A stretch of 42,124 bases of DNA from Planctomycetaceae bacterium (lineage in GTDB: Bacteria; Planctomycetota; Planctomycetia; Pirellulales; Lacipirellulaceae). The stretch is taken from the NCBI GenBank assembly GCA_003233055.1, contig QIKP01000030.1:1-42124 (forward strand), given 5' to 3'. The notes under the pieces were generated by a model. That model saw only the letters and a program-made list of their open reading frames with translations, made no database searches and was not told the origin of the DNA. Below, piece by piece: positions 1 through 9,085 of the stretch (within the stretch, counting starts at the first letter, position 1; every line of letters begins with the position of its first letter). The position numbers and the translations under genes are program-made.

Positions 1-14
1 CCAGGAGAAAAGTA

Positions 15-1463
15 ATGGGCCGTCGTGTCTTCGGGTATTTTATTTGTGCTGCATTGCTCGGGGGAGCGATTGTTGGTTGGGCCCGTTTTAGTACTCCACC
101 AGCCCACCCCGATTTTTTCGATGCGGCCTCGCTGCAATTGGCTCAGCAATTGGTGAAGCTGCCCGAGCCGATTGCGGATGGCAAATACCCGGCAATGGAG
201 ACTTTCTTTTTGCTCGGCCAGGGGCGAGCGGCGCAAGCGGCAGCACTCAAGGGAATTGCCAAACGCTGGCAGCCTGGAAATGCCGTCATGTTGCTTGAAA
301 TAGGCCGCGTGCGTTTCCAAGGACTTCCTGACAACTTCATGGAAGTTTTGGAGCAACAGACGGAAAAATCTTTGGGGGAGGACTCTCAACGGTGGTATCA
401 GTACCTTTGGAAGCAAGACGACCAACCTCATCCGCAATACGCGGCTTTCAAGGCGGCACTGTATTCGAAAATCGATCCGCGATTCGAGGAGTATTTCGAC
501 GACACCTATCCCGTGACGATTCGCCTGGACGAAATCCTTTGGGGCGGTGTGCTTCGCGATGGCATTCCGCCTCTGAAAAATCCGCGCATGATTACCGCCA
601 AGCAAGCCCATTATCTGGCAGATTCCGACATCGTCTTTGGGCTTGAAATCAACGGCGATGTACGTGCCTATCCCAAGCGGGTTCTCGCTTGGCATGAAAT
701 GTTCAAAGATACCGTCGGCCAAATTTCCATCAACGGGGTTTATTGTACGCTCTGCGGATCGATGATCGTTTACAAAACCGAACTGGAAGGCGTGCATTAC
801 GAGTTGGGAACGAGCGGGTTTCTTTATCGATCCAACAAGCTGATGTACGATCACGCGACAAAATCGATGTGGTCAACGCTGACGGGGGAGCCGGTTGTCG
901 GAAAACTTGTCGGCAAGGGCATCCAGCTCCAACAGCTCCAGGTCGTGACGACGACATGGGGCGAATGGAAGCGGCGTCATCCTACGACGACCGTGCTGTC
1001 GCTCGACACCGGTCATCGCCGCGACTATGGCGCAGGGGTTGCCTACCGCGATTATTTTGCGACCGACCAATTGATGTTTGGGGTGCCGTTTGCTGACAAG
1101 CGATTGAAGAATAAGCAAGAAGTGCTGGCATTACGCTTTGACGACGCGGCAGAAAAGCAACTGGCGATCGACGCTAGCTATCTCCGAAAGCATCCGATCT
1201 ATCACGATCGTCTCGGCGAACAGGAGTTCGTCGTGCTGACCGATCGATCAGGTGCCAATCGAGTTTACGATACCCAAGGTATCCGTTTTGAAAAATGGGA
1301 CGGCGACCGCCAAGCGATCGATCAGCAAGGCGGCACCTGGACCGTCGACGAAGCAGGTCTTACCAACGCCCAAGGCAAGGTTCTGTCGCGGCTACCAGCC
1401 CATCGCGCCTTCTGGTTCGGATGGCACGCAGCTTATCCCGAAACGCGTCTCGTAAAAGAGTAA
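15..1463 (+). CDS. DUF3179 domain-containing membrane-anchored or secreted protein
   Basis: This 482-residue protein opens with a hydrophobic segment (about residues 6-22) that should act as a signal peptide or membrane anchor, placing it outside the cytoplasmic membrane. From about residue 170 it matches the DUF3179 family: the segments DEILWGGVLRDGIPPL and FGLEINGDVRAYPKRVLAWHE and a conserved cysteine pair in VYCTLCGSM. The biochemical role of the family is not known to me. The CxxC pair suggests metal binding or a redox function, which is inference. The start is well placed: AGGAG lies seven bases upstream of the ATG. The gene is intact. It ends 320 bases before the CRISPR array and reads toward it, and I see no functional link to that locus. 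Confidence 0.85.
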   Translation: MGRRVFGYFICAALLGGAIVGWARFSTPPAHPDFFDAASLQLAQQLVKLPEPIADGKYPAMETFFLLGQGRAAQAAALKGIAKRWQPGNAVMLLEIGRVRFQGLPDNFMEVLEQQTEKSLGEDSQRWYQYLWKQDDQPHPQYAAFKAALYSKIDPRFEEYFDDTYPVTIRLDEILWGGVLRDGIPPLKNPRMITAKQAHYLADSDIVFGLEINGDVRAYPKRVLAWHEMFKDTVGQISINGVYCTLCGSMIVYKTELEGVHYELGTSGFLYRSNKLMYDHATKSMWSTLTGEPVVGKLVGKGIQLQQLQVVTTTWGEWKRRHPTTTVLSLDTGHRRDYGAGVAYRDYFATDQLMFGVPFADKRLKNKQEVLALRFDDAAEKQLAIDASYLRKHPIYHDRLGEQEFVVLTDRSGANRVYDTQGIRFEKWDGDRQAIDQQGGTWTVDEAGLTNAQGKVLSRLPAHRAFWFGWHAAYPETRLVKE

Positions 1464-1783
1464 AGTGGGCCTGATCTCTCGTGTCCCTTTCGTCTCTCGA
1501 AGAGACATCGCACGTCAATGCGATCGCGTTACTCTGGGGCGGTTTCGTGCAAATCGATGGATGGCTACTGGAGGGGAGCCTTAATCCGCAGTAACGGAAA
1601 ATGTTTCCGTCGTCGCTGTTCATGGGCGAAGCATCGCCGATCAACGCGAAGGCGCGTGTTGTCTGTTGGTTGCCCCCCCCCTAGCCGACGAGCTACGCCT
1701 CGTCGGGGGCCCCTATTATTCGCGTCCCTATCCGCAGTCCTTCGCGCGTCTTTGCGTTGATCAACTCAACCTCCGCCCCGCAC
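1464..1783. other. Intergenic region between the DUF3179 gene and the CRISPR array
   Basis: No convincing gene. It holds a run of nine C (1673-1681), one copy of the CCGACGAG palindrome family (1685-1706) and a stretch of repetitive TTCGCGTCC / TCTTTGCGTTGAT text (about 1719-1763) of a kind that recurs elsewhere in the window. It lies at the leader-distal end of the array, so the trailer of the precursor crRNA would be transcribed into it. Confidence 0.6.
1685..1706 (+). repeat. Palindromic repeat, family 1, copy A
   Basis: Eight-base arms CCGACGAG and CTCGTCGG enclose the loop CTACGC. Other copies are at 11207-11228 (opposite orientation), 17599-17619 (one base lost) and 33994-34015. Copies A and B also share the flanking bases CTAG on one side and GG on the other, so the repeated unit is longer than the palindrome itself. 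This is a REP-like dispersed element. Confidence 0.8.
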
Positions 1784-2183
1784 GCTTCAATGAGGCTGCG
1801 GTCAAATGACCGCAGAAAGAACGTGATGCTTTGTGAGCGAGGTATTCGCACCTACGCTTCAATGAGGCTGCGGTCAAATGACCGCAGAAAGCGCAGTCTC
1901 TCGCCGCCGACTGCTCCGATCATTGCGGGCTTCAATGAGGCTGCGGTCAAATGACCGCAGAAAGCTAGAACTACTAGAGCTACTTGTTGAAATGGAGCTA
2001 GCTTCAATGAGGCTGCGGTCAAATGACCGCAGAAAGGTGAGCAGGACAGCCCGGCCAGTCGCCGGCGTAAACTCGCTTCAATGAGGCTGCGGTCAAATGA
2101 CCGCAGAAAGAACGAATCCTCCGGTTCGGGGAACGAGTCGGCAACTAGCTTCAATGAGGCTGCGGTCAAATGACCGCAGAAAG
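1784..2183 (-). CRISPR. CRISPR array, six identical 36-bp repeats and five spacers, type I-G locus
   Basis: Repeats lie at 1784-1819, 1856-1891, 1929-1964, 2001-2036, 2075-2110 and 2148-2183 and are identical. Spacers are 36, 37, 36, 38 and 37 bases. Read on the minus strand each repeat begins CTTTCTGCGGTC and ends CATTGAAGC. It contains an 8-bp stem (CTGCGGTC with GACCGCAG) around the loop ATTT, followed by a 3' part ending ATTGAAGC, the usual form of an 8-base 5' handle of type I crRNAs. This fixes transcription on the minus strand, the same direction as the cas genes, with the leader at 2184-2397. Neither end repeat is degenerate. I saw no spacer matching another part of this window. Confidence 0.97.
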
Positions 2184-2397
2184 ACCGCCTTCGTAAGTCG
2201 TGAATTGCCAAAGAGCAAAAACATGCTTTGCGAGTGGCCTGACGCTTGTCACGCCTAGTTCAGGGTACAAAAGAGTTGTCTCGATGTAAAGCACCTCCAG
2301 GTAGCATGTTACACGTTGCGAGCGGTCCCCGGGATTTCGACCGCACCTCGCCTCTCGCAGGGGGGACCGGCAATTTCTAAAAAAACTTCTTGGCCAC
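2184..2397 (-). promoter_or_regulatory. CRISPR leader with candidate promoter
   Basis: This stretch separates the cas4-cas1 stop codon from the leader-proximal repeat. On the minus strand a possible promoter is TTTACA (2285-2290), a 17-base spacer and TACCCT (2262-2267), which would start transcription about 70 bases before the first repeat. Closer to cas4-cas1 there is an inverted repeat, CGGTCCCC (2323-2330) against GGGGACCG (2362-2369). It could end transcription of the cas operon or be a leader structure. The repeat orientation supports the leader assignment. The promoter itself is only a pattern match. Confidence 0.5.
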
Positions 2398-4176
2398 CTA
2401 TCTTGTTACGAAAACAGGGTAGGTAGCAATTTCACCCGTCAATACGCGTGCCAGCAGGCGTGCCTGGATCTCCAGCATCCGCCGGTAGTTCACACGGTAA
2501 CCGAACATCGGGTGCGTGACCAGCGTATCCATGCGCTGTTCGTAGGCACGAAAAAACGCCTTCCGACCAGCGGGCCGTAGCGCCACCGCTTCCCCTGTCT
2601 GGATGAAATCGCCGGGCGTTACCATCCGCGTGTTGATGGCCGACAAGACAACCGAGTCGGCAATCAACGGACGAAAGGGCTCCATCAGGTCGAGTGCCAA
2701 TGCCGCTCGGCCATACCGGGGTTGATGATAAAATCCCAAGTAAGGATCAAAACCTATTGCGTGGCAGGCGATGGTCAGGTCCTTGGCGAGCACACTGTAA
2801 GCGAGCGAGAGTAAGGCATTGACCGGGTCACGCGGTGGTCGTCGATTGCGACCGAGGAAGTCGAATTTCCGGAAGGGACCGTTCATGTCCGTGCCGCCAA
2901 AAGGTTCTTCCTCGGTCTTGATCATCCCTGGGAAATTTTGAAAGTAGACCCTTGCTGCGTTGCCTTCGATGCCAAGCAGTTGGTCGAGAGCGTCTGCCTT
3001 CTCGGAATCTTCTTGCATGCATTTCATTTGGTTGAGCGCGACGCGAGGTGGCTCGACATGATTGCGCTGGAGCAGGGTGCGCTGGTTCCGAATTTTTCCG
3101 GAGACCAAAGAACGTGCCAACCGAAGGCAAAACGAGGGGTCGTCGGCAAGCCGAAACTGGTCCCTGCGCAAGTAGACATTTCGTACGCCGAGGCCGTGGG
3201 TTACTCCATAAAACCAACCTCCCATGGAGAAATAGGCAATCGGAACTTCGTTTTGGCAAAGCGTCTGGATGGCCTGGGTGGTGAGCTGAATGTTGCCAAA
3301 GACGTTGACCTGGCACGTTTCGCCGATCCGGACTTCTTGCAGGACCTTGGTTTTTTCCTTGATTTGGAGCACATTGCCCGATTTCCCGACATGCAACCCT
3401 GGCTGATTCAGATAGAGAGGGCGCAAGTCATCCCGAGCAGGGACCAGCCGGCGAGGTTCCGTGCCGTTGCTTTCGGTGGAGGGCGCGTTGCCATTCGTCT
3501 GGGCGTCGGCAGCGTGACCATCGATCGTCTGGCAAACGCGTGTTTCGTCGGGCAAACAAATGCCGACCAACGAACAGCGGGGACACTTGGGGCTGTCGAT
3601 CAGCGGGAGCGGAATGTTTTCTGACGAGGCGGCAGTTCGGGCAGCAGCTAGGGACTGAAGTGTTTCAGCAACGAGCGCATCGTCGACGGCAATGCGAACT
3701 CGCTGCTTGGTTGCGACGTAATAAATCACCGCCTCCTCGCAAGTGTAACCATTGTCGCGAAGCACCAGTGCTTGCGCACCCATCTGTGCTCGGTCAGTAT
3801 CCCACACTTCCAACTCGCCCGTATCGCGATTTTTTCGCGGGGCACCCCGTTTGTAGTCGACGGGCGTCACTCTCTTGTCCGACACTTCGATGAGATCCAT
3901 CTTGGCGATCAGCCCATGCGTGTCACTGGAGAGCATGACGCTGCGAGAGTGAATTTTTTTCTCTTCGTTCAGTGCGTCGGAAGAAATCAACGCATCTTGC
4001 CTCGCATCGATTTTCGCGTGACGCAGCGAGCCTTCCACCGTTTCGCGATTGTGGGCAAAGAGATTGTCGACCCACATGTAATAGAACAATCGCGGGCAAT
4101 AGACAAACTCGTTGAGCATCCGAGCCGGGAGATAGTCGGGAACTTTGGCGTCGGTCGGCAGCGCATTGCGAATCAT
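2398..4176 (-). CDS. cas4-cas1: Cas4-Cas1 fusion, CRISPR adaptation protein
   Basis: A 592-residue fusion typical of type I-G. The N-terminal part (about 1-215) is a Cas4 RecB-family nuclease that trims prespacers: iron-sulfur cysteines C27, C198, C201 and C207, and nuclease residues H53, D94, D107 and K109 (in PVDYKRG). The C-terminal part (about 250-592) is the Cas1 integrase, with metal-binding E404 in LLGIEGNAARVYF, H484 in GFYHQPRYGR, and D496 and E499 in LALDLMEPFRP. I chose the ATG at 4176 because AAGG lies six bases upstream. The in-frame TTG at 4215 has no ribosome binding site. It follows cas2 by 50 bases and leads into the leader and array. All catalytic residues are present, so spacer integration should be chemically possible. 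The order cas2 before cas4-cas1 is the reverse of the order I know from Geobacter. Confidence 0.96.
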   Translation of the reverse strand: MIRNALPTDAKVPDYLPARMLNEFVYCPRLFYYMWVDNLFAHNRETVEGSLRHAKIDARQDALISSDALNEEKKIHSRSVMLSSDTHGLIAKMDLIEVSDKRVTPVDYKRGAPRKNRDTGELEVWDTDRAQMGAQALVLRDNGYTCEEAVIYYVATKQRVRIAVDDALVAETLQSLAAARTAASSENIPLPLIDSPKCPRCSLVGICLPDETRVCQTIDGHAADAQTNGNAPSTESNGTEPRRLVPARDDLRPLYLNQPGLHVGKSGNVLQIKEKTKVLQEVRIGETCQVNVFGNIQLTTQAIQTLCQNEVPIAYFSMGGWFYGVTHGLGVRNVYLRRDQFRLADDPSFCLRLARSLVSGKIRNQRTLLQRNHVEPPRVALNQMKCMQEDSEKADALDQLLGIEGNAARVYFQNFPGMIKTEEEPFGGTDMNGPFRKFDFLGRNRRPPRDPVNALLSLAYSVLAKDLTIACHAIGFDPYLGFYHQPRYGRAALALDLMEPFRPLIADSVVLSAINTRMVTPGDFIQTGEAVALRPAGRKAFFRAYEQRMDTLVTHPMFGYRVNYRRMLEIQARLLARVLTGEIATYPVFVTR

Positions 4177-4226
4177 GGGACACCTTGCAAGAGAGTCGAG
4201 AGGCACAGGAAGCAAGTGGCGAGCGT

Positions 4227-4619
<393 letters not shown>

Positions 4620-6124
4620 TCAGTCGCTTGCGGCCATCAAACCCAGTCCGCAATGCCGACCAGCGCCAATGACCAGCGGGCCGGGGACGGTGAGACCATC
4701 GTTAAATGTTAGCTTCAGGTGGACGGCGGTTTGGGTGAGAAGATGGTCTGGTCGAATATAGCCGGTTGGCTTCTTGTCGCGATCGTACTTGTGGGCCGTG
4801 AGTGATTTCGAGAACCATGATACCGCTCGCCACTCGAACGTGCAGGGCTGCTCGATGCCCGACTGCCGCAGTGCCTTTTCGATGAGTTTGACGGTTTTGG
4901 CCGGCTTATGGTCGTTGTGGCCGGGAAGAATCACCGGCGTGACACTGGCCCAGGTGTTGGCCGGGCGGGTGTAACAGGCAGCGACTTTGTCTCGGTGAAC
5001 ACGGATGAGTGTCGGCGGGTTGTCAAGTCGAGTTTGTTTCGTTGGCTTGAGTTGTTGGCCGGCAAGATGCAACGCAAGATGTTTCAACAATCGATCATCG
5101 CCCACTGACGCGGTAATCATCACTCGTCGTACCGCTTGGTCGACATGTTGATGGCCAATCGACGGCAACGGCAGATACGAAAACTGACGATGTTCGCCTG
5201 GATAATCTCTTGCATGCCCCGCCACGTACCGATCGACCCATTGGTCAACGTCGGAAATATCCCGCGGCGGCGAGCCACCTTTCTTCGGGTCCATCGCTTC
5301 GATCGCCAAGTGCCGCACCATCCCGGCAATGTGGATGAGCTTCCGCTGCGGGTACTGGAAGAATTCTCCGTCGTCTTGGCGGAGTTCAAAGGTGATGGAC
5401 GGGCGGGGGAGCGGATCACCCACTCGGCGATAGCTAACAGCTCTAAACTGCGTCAACGGATCGACTGGCGTGAAGCCCGTGGAACTAATGCGACTGAGGA
5501 AGGATTTATAGCGATTTTGCAACGCATTTAACGTACCTGCACATGGATTTCGTAGAGCAATATCACTAGCAGATGTACTGGGTTTCCAACATTCTCCGGG
5601 CATCTCTTCTAGTCGATTTGAGTCTATACCTTCGCCATGACCAACGATCATATCAATGCCCCATCCCAAAGCGTACATTCGCCCTGCTGCATAAGCCAAA
5701 TCCTCCACTGGACCGTCAATTGTCGAGTCCACATTAGCCAATGACCAGAGGTAACGAACGGTGTCGTCTTTGACCATTCGTATCGGTCGAAAGGTCTTCA
5801 TCGTGCGGTGTGTGGCCGGGTTGGCATCATTCTTTCCTGTGCTGAAGTAGTTGCCCTCGCTCCAAGATTTACTGACAATATCCATCGCGTTGTTAGGGAC
5901 AGATAGACAGAGGGGCGCACCAATTTCGGAACAGGGAGCGATGATTATTGGAGGTGGCTGACGTTCCAGCCAACGCAGCGCAGCGTTGATATCATCGTCT
6001 TCGCTGCGACTAACGCCTGGAAAAGGCGCAGAGGCGACGGAGGCCACTCGGATTCACCACCATCACGTCGGCCATGAAACCGACCGTCCAGAAACGTGGC
6101 AGATATACATAGGTAACGAATCAT
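4620..6124 (-). pseudogene. csb2: csb2 (Cas5/Cas6-like protein of type I-G), frameshifted
   Basis: The start is fixed by an ATGA overlap with the csb1 stop codon. Translation from 6124 gives MIRYLCISATFLDGRFHG and then ESEWPPSPLRLFQALVA, a typical Csb2 N-terminus. This frame then runs out of homology and stops, while the next part, DDDINAALRWLERQPPP, lies in another frame. Adding one base near 5995-6010 joins them as ALVAAEDDDINAALRWLE and gives a protein of about 501 residues, normal for the family. The long downstream frame ends with the glycine-rich loop GPLVIGAGRHCGLGLM of RAMP proteins. Csb2 is the Cas5-like Cascade subunit and in I-G systems is thought also to process crRNA. No slippery sequence is visible at the break, so this looks like an inactivating one-base deletion or an assembly error. 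Confidence 0.88.
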
Positions 6125-7356
6125 GATTCGGGTCCTTCCGTATTGTTGTCCTTCCCCTGTTCATAAAATTCCAGTAATCGTTTCTTTAGATCGGGAACCT
6201 TGCCGTCGGTTGGCAGGCTATGTTTTTTGCATTCAGCTTCAAGTTCCTGTTTTTTCATCTTTTTCACAATAGCCTCTGGTCCGTCATCAGTGGTCTTTTT
6301 GGAGTCACCGGCAACATCCTGTTTGGCCTTTTCCTTTTCAAAATTGACCGTACGATTCTTGCCAACCACGAATGCAACTGCAGCAGATTTTGCAAATAAA
6401 ACTGCATCACCGTCAGATAGTTGAGTCGGTTCACGTCGACCATCGCGGTACACTTCGACAAGCTCAGCAGGTTTGTCGGGATCGACGACCAAGTTGCAAC
6501 CTTGCCGCAGGTAGCTTGAAGTGTTGGCTGTGAATGCAACCATTGATAAACCAAGGATATAGCGACGTAAAGCGAGTGTTGCTTGAGCATCGGCGCCAGC
6601 TGTGATTTGGTGCAAAGCGGCAACGCTCAGCGTTGCATCGCGGCGGATGCCGCCGGTAGCGATGACTCCTCCATGAGCTATTGTTGGCGGATGATGCACA
6701 AATCCTCGCTTTGATAAAGGGCTTTTATTATCACCTTCCGCTTTCTCTTTCTCCGCTTCTGAAAATACGTCCAATTCTGCATAGTTGATGGGAGGGACAT
6801 AGCCTGCTCCTCGATTCAACTTCCTGACATCGAAAGCTCGAATCGTTGATGAGACCAATCGTGGAAGCTTTGCATACGTATCACGGGAGTCCCACACGCC
6901 GAAGACCAGTGAAGTGGGTGCAATTTTAGCGAGTGGCTTTGCATCGCCCATCAGGATTTTCTTAAAGGCTTGGTGCAGTTCATCTTGCAACTCGGAACAA
7001 CGAACAAGTGCATCGCCAGCACGGTGGCCAACATCAAGGATGTTGACCTCTTTTTCACCCGCCTTAATGACAATCTTCGGAACAAGACTGGCGCATTCCC
7101 CTTCGGAAAAAATCGGCTCAATTCGGTTTGCCTGCGAGCCGACGCTGTCGATCAGGCAAACATTCTTGCCATCCTTCTCATCGCCGAATGTATCGATATT
7201 GTATCCACCGGGAAAATTATCACCACTAGCAAACGTTGGGGGAAACAGAACACCGTCGCGGCCTTCAACGGACATGAGGTGTTCTCGAAGTACCAGCGCG
7301 GCGGGGCCATCATTGCCGGATAGCCAGGTGTCGTACTTGTTCTGTAATTCGCTCAT
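6121..7356 (-). CDS. csb1: Csb1 (Cas7 of type I-G) with a C-terminal SAP-like domain
   Basis: A 411-residue protein matching the Csb1/GSU0053 family, the Cas7-type backbone subunit that binds the crRNA spacer in Cascade. Family segments seen include VLFPPTFASGD, NRIEPIFSE, SLVFGVWDSRDTYAKLPRLV and IRRDATLSVAALH. After a charged linker, residues about 362-398 read MKKQELEAECKKHSLPTDGK followed by VPDLKKRLLEFY. This fits a SAP (helix-extension-helix) motif, which usually binds DNA. I do not know whether other Csb1 proteins carry it. The gene overlaps csb3 upstream and csb2 downstream by ATGA and is intact, so translation of csb3-csb1-csb2 is probably coupled. Confidence 0.93.
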   Translation of the reverse strand: MSELQNKYDTWLSGNDGPAALVLREHLMSVEGRDGVLFPPTFASGDNFPGGYNIDTFGDEKDGKNVCLIDSVGSQANRIEPIFSEGECASLVPKIVIKAGEKEVNILDVGHRAGDALVRCSELQDELHQAFKKILMGDAKPLAKIAPTSLVFGVWDSRDTYAKLPRLVSSTIRAFDVRKLNRGAGYVPPINYAELDVFSEAEKEKAEGDNKSPLSKRGFVHHPPTIAHGGVIATGGIRRDATLSVAALHQITAGADAQATLALRRYILGLSMVAFTANTSSYLRQGCNLVVDPDKPAELVEVYRDGRREPTQLSDGDAVLFAKSAAVAFVVGKNRTVNFEKEKAKQDVAGDSKKTTDDGPEAIVKKMKKQELEAECKKHSLPTDGKVPDLKKRLLEFYEQGKDNNTEGPES

Positions 7357-8216
7357 GACGAAGCTCCTATTAGAGTTGCAGGTAGAAAGGACTTGAGATA
7401 CTTGGTTCGATACAAGAGACGGAACTCGTAATCCACAGATTCAGGTAAATTCAAAAAAGTACAAGCTGCAATTGAGGCGACATGTACGGTTAAAGGCTGA
7501 TTCCATGTTCGATATCGGTACAGATTCTTCTCACCGACTTGGAAGGGACGAAAACGCTGTAATCCGATAAATGCTCCAAGTTCGATCAGTGGTCGTGTAC
7601 GAATAGGTATTCCCAAGGGATCAAGACTGTAGCCAACATCCAGGCTTGAGGATTGAGATCCCAAGTTTGAGTCAAAGCTGAATGGAACGTCGTCAGCATC
7701 CGATCGATGGCCAAGCCAGTTGTCACATTCCAAATCGCTCCAATCGCCTTTCGCAATGCTACCGTGCATCGCCTGGGCGATGTTGATTATGGACTGCTGG
7801 CCGGCCCATGTTTTGAATTTGCTGCCACCGGAATAATCGTCGAGAAACCAATTCACTTGCAATTCGAAAGGCGAGTGAAACACAACTGGTTTTTCTCGCC
7901 AAAGTCTGTCCAAAACCTTCTTTTCTTCTTCGAGTTTTTGAGCAACTCGTTCTTTCTTCGACATCAAACTCAACTCGTTCCGTCGCTGAACTTGGCTGGA
8001 TCCCATGGTGTTGGTCACTTTGCATGCTGCGATCGCCTTCAGCAATGAATGTGGGGTCTCACGAGGGACGTGCAGTAAAAAAACAGTCTCCTCAAACCAC
8101 CCCTCTGCCCCGGGCCACAGCCGGTCTGCCAATTCCAGCAGCCCGCAGCAAGCAAAAAATTGCCCGGGGTTGGTGACATCGACTTTTACGCGAATGCTTG
8201 GTTTGGGATTATTCAT
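7353..8216 (-). CDS. csb3: Csb3 (Cas8 of type I-G, large-subunit equivalent)
   Basis: A 287-residue protein with the characteristic Csb3/Cas8u2 opening IRVKVDVTNPGQFFACCGLL followed by ELADRLWPGAEGWF. Csb3 is the signature protein of type I-G and is taken to be the Cascade large-subunit counterpart, involved in target recognition. The gene is linked to the HD part of cas3 and to csb1 by ATGA overlaps at both ends, and no lesion is visible. The closing part, with IPIRTRPLIELGAFIGLQRF and WNQPLTVHVASIAAC, also resembles the family. Confidence 0.92.
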   Translation of the reverse strand: MNNPKPSIRVKVDVTNPGQFFACCGLLELADRLWPGAEGWFEETVFLLHVPRETPHSLLKAIAACKVTNTMGSSQVQRRNELSLMSKKERVAQKLEEEKKVLDRLWREKPVVFHSPFELQVNWFLDDYSGGSKFKTWAGQQSIINIAQAMHGSIAKGDWSDLECDNWLGHRSDADDVPFSFDSNLGSQSSSLDVGYSLDPLGIPIRTRPLIELGAFIGLQRFRPFQVGEKNLYRYRTWNQPLTVHVASIAACTFLNLPESVDYEFRLLYRTKYLKSFLPATLIGASS

Positions 8217-9085
8217 GAGTTGCCCTCTTTAAGCTTGGATGGATCGGCACTGGCGGCCCAGTCGGCGGCGCGGAGTAGCGATTCCAAGTACGCCAAGCCC
8301 CAGCGGCCATACTTGCGTTGTAGTCGGGCGAACCGGCGCGGTGTTTCGAGAACTTGTTCGTCTGCTTGCAATTGAGTTCGCTCGGGGTCGATCGTTGTTC
8401 GTTCCGGCGGGAAATGCGGCCGGGCGTAGCCGTGGTGGGTGGCGATTAGGTGCAGCACCAATTCCTGCATGTCGTTGCTCAACTCTTTGAACTCAGCAAG
8501 GTATTCCTGCTCCGGGTCCAACAGATCCAAAAGCGAACCAAACTCGTGGCGGTAGTTGGGACAACATCGCAGGCCCTTCCACCGCCTACCGGTGGTGGGG
8601 TCTTTCCCCGACTTGGCGTGCCAGTCCGTCGGGTTGGGGTTGCCAATCATTCGCTGCCATCGCTCGCGTTTCTTTCCAAGGTCGTGGAACTGAGCCGCGA
8701 GAATAATCGCTTGCTGGAATTCATCGGGAAGTTTTAATGCCTTCACAATCTCCGTTGCTCCCCTAACAACATCGTCTGTGTGGTGCTGCCAAGTGATCGG
8801 AGAGCCAGCATTCGACCATCCCGCGCTTTCTGCATCGCGAGGGCGCGCGTACCCATGCCACGATCGGCCTTGCGCGTCCTCATCGTCTTCCGGGCCTGGA
8901 AGAGTGACGCGGAAAACTTCTCTCATTCCTTTGGTTTTTTGATCAAAATTTTCGTCGTCATCCCATAAGCGACAGCGGCGTTGTACGGTTTTCTCTTTCC
9001 CCTCGTTGTCTTTCTTGCTTTCAACCCACTCGTCGGCCACGTCATTGGCTGATTCCGATTTGCCATTGAGTAGCCCATTGCTCAA
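8213..9085 (-). pseudogene. cas3: cas3 fragment: HD nuclease domain
   Basis: This frame holds the HD nuclease: TWQHHTDDVV, the metal-binding pair in AAQFHDLGKKRERW, IATHHGYARPHFPP and LLRAADWAAS. It can be read from a TTG at 9085 that overlaps the preceding TGA, so limited reinitiation as a separate Cas3''-like protein is conceivable. No ribosome binding site stands before it, and its true N-terminal sequence continues upstream in the same frame, so I regard it as a cut-off domain. Confidence 0.8.

Noticed and set aside
1820..2147. Spacers targeting this window itself
   Set aside because: I compared the five spacers by eye with the rest of the window and found no match; a genome or phage search would be needed for real targets.
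1784..2183. Short open frames across the CRISPR array
   Set aside because: They are translations of the repeat units (recurrent ASMRLRSNDRRK or its antisense) and not genes.
5995..6015. Programmed -1 frameshift in csb2
   Set aside because: There is no slippery heptamer of the X XXY YYZ type at the junction (the text is GTCGCAGCGAAGACG), so a mutation or an assembly error is more likely.
8213..9085. Independent cas3'' gene starting with TTG
   Set aside because: Family sequence of the helicase-HD junction continues upstream of the TTG in the same frame, and there is no ribosome binding site; a frameshift in the A-run explains it better.
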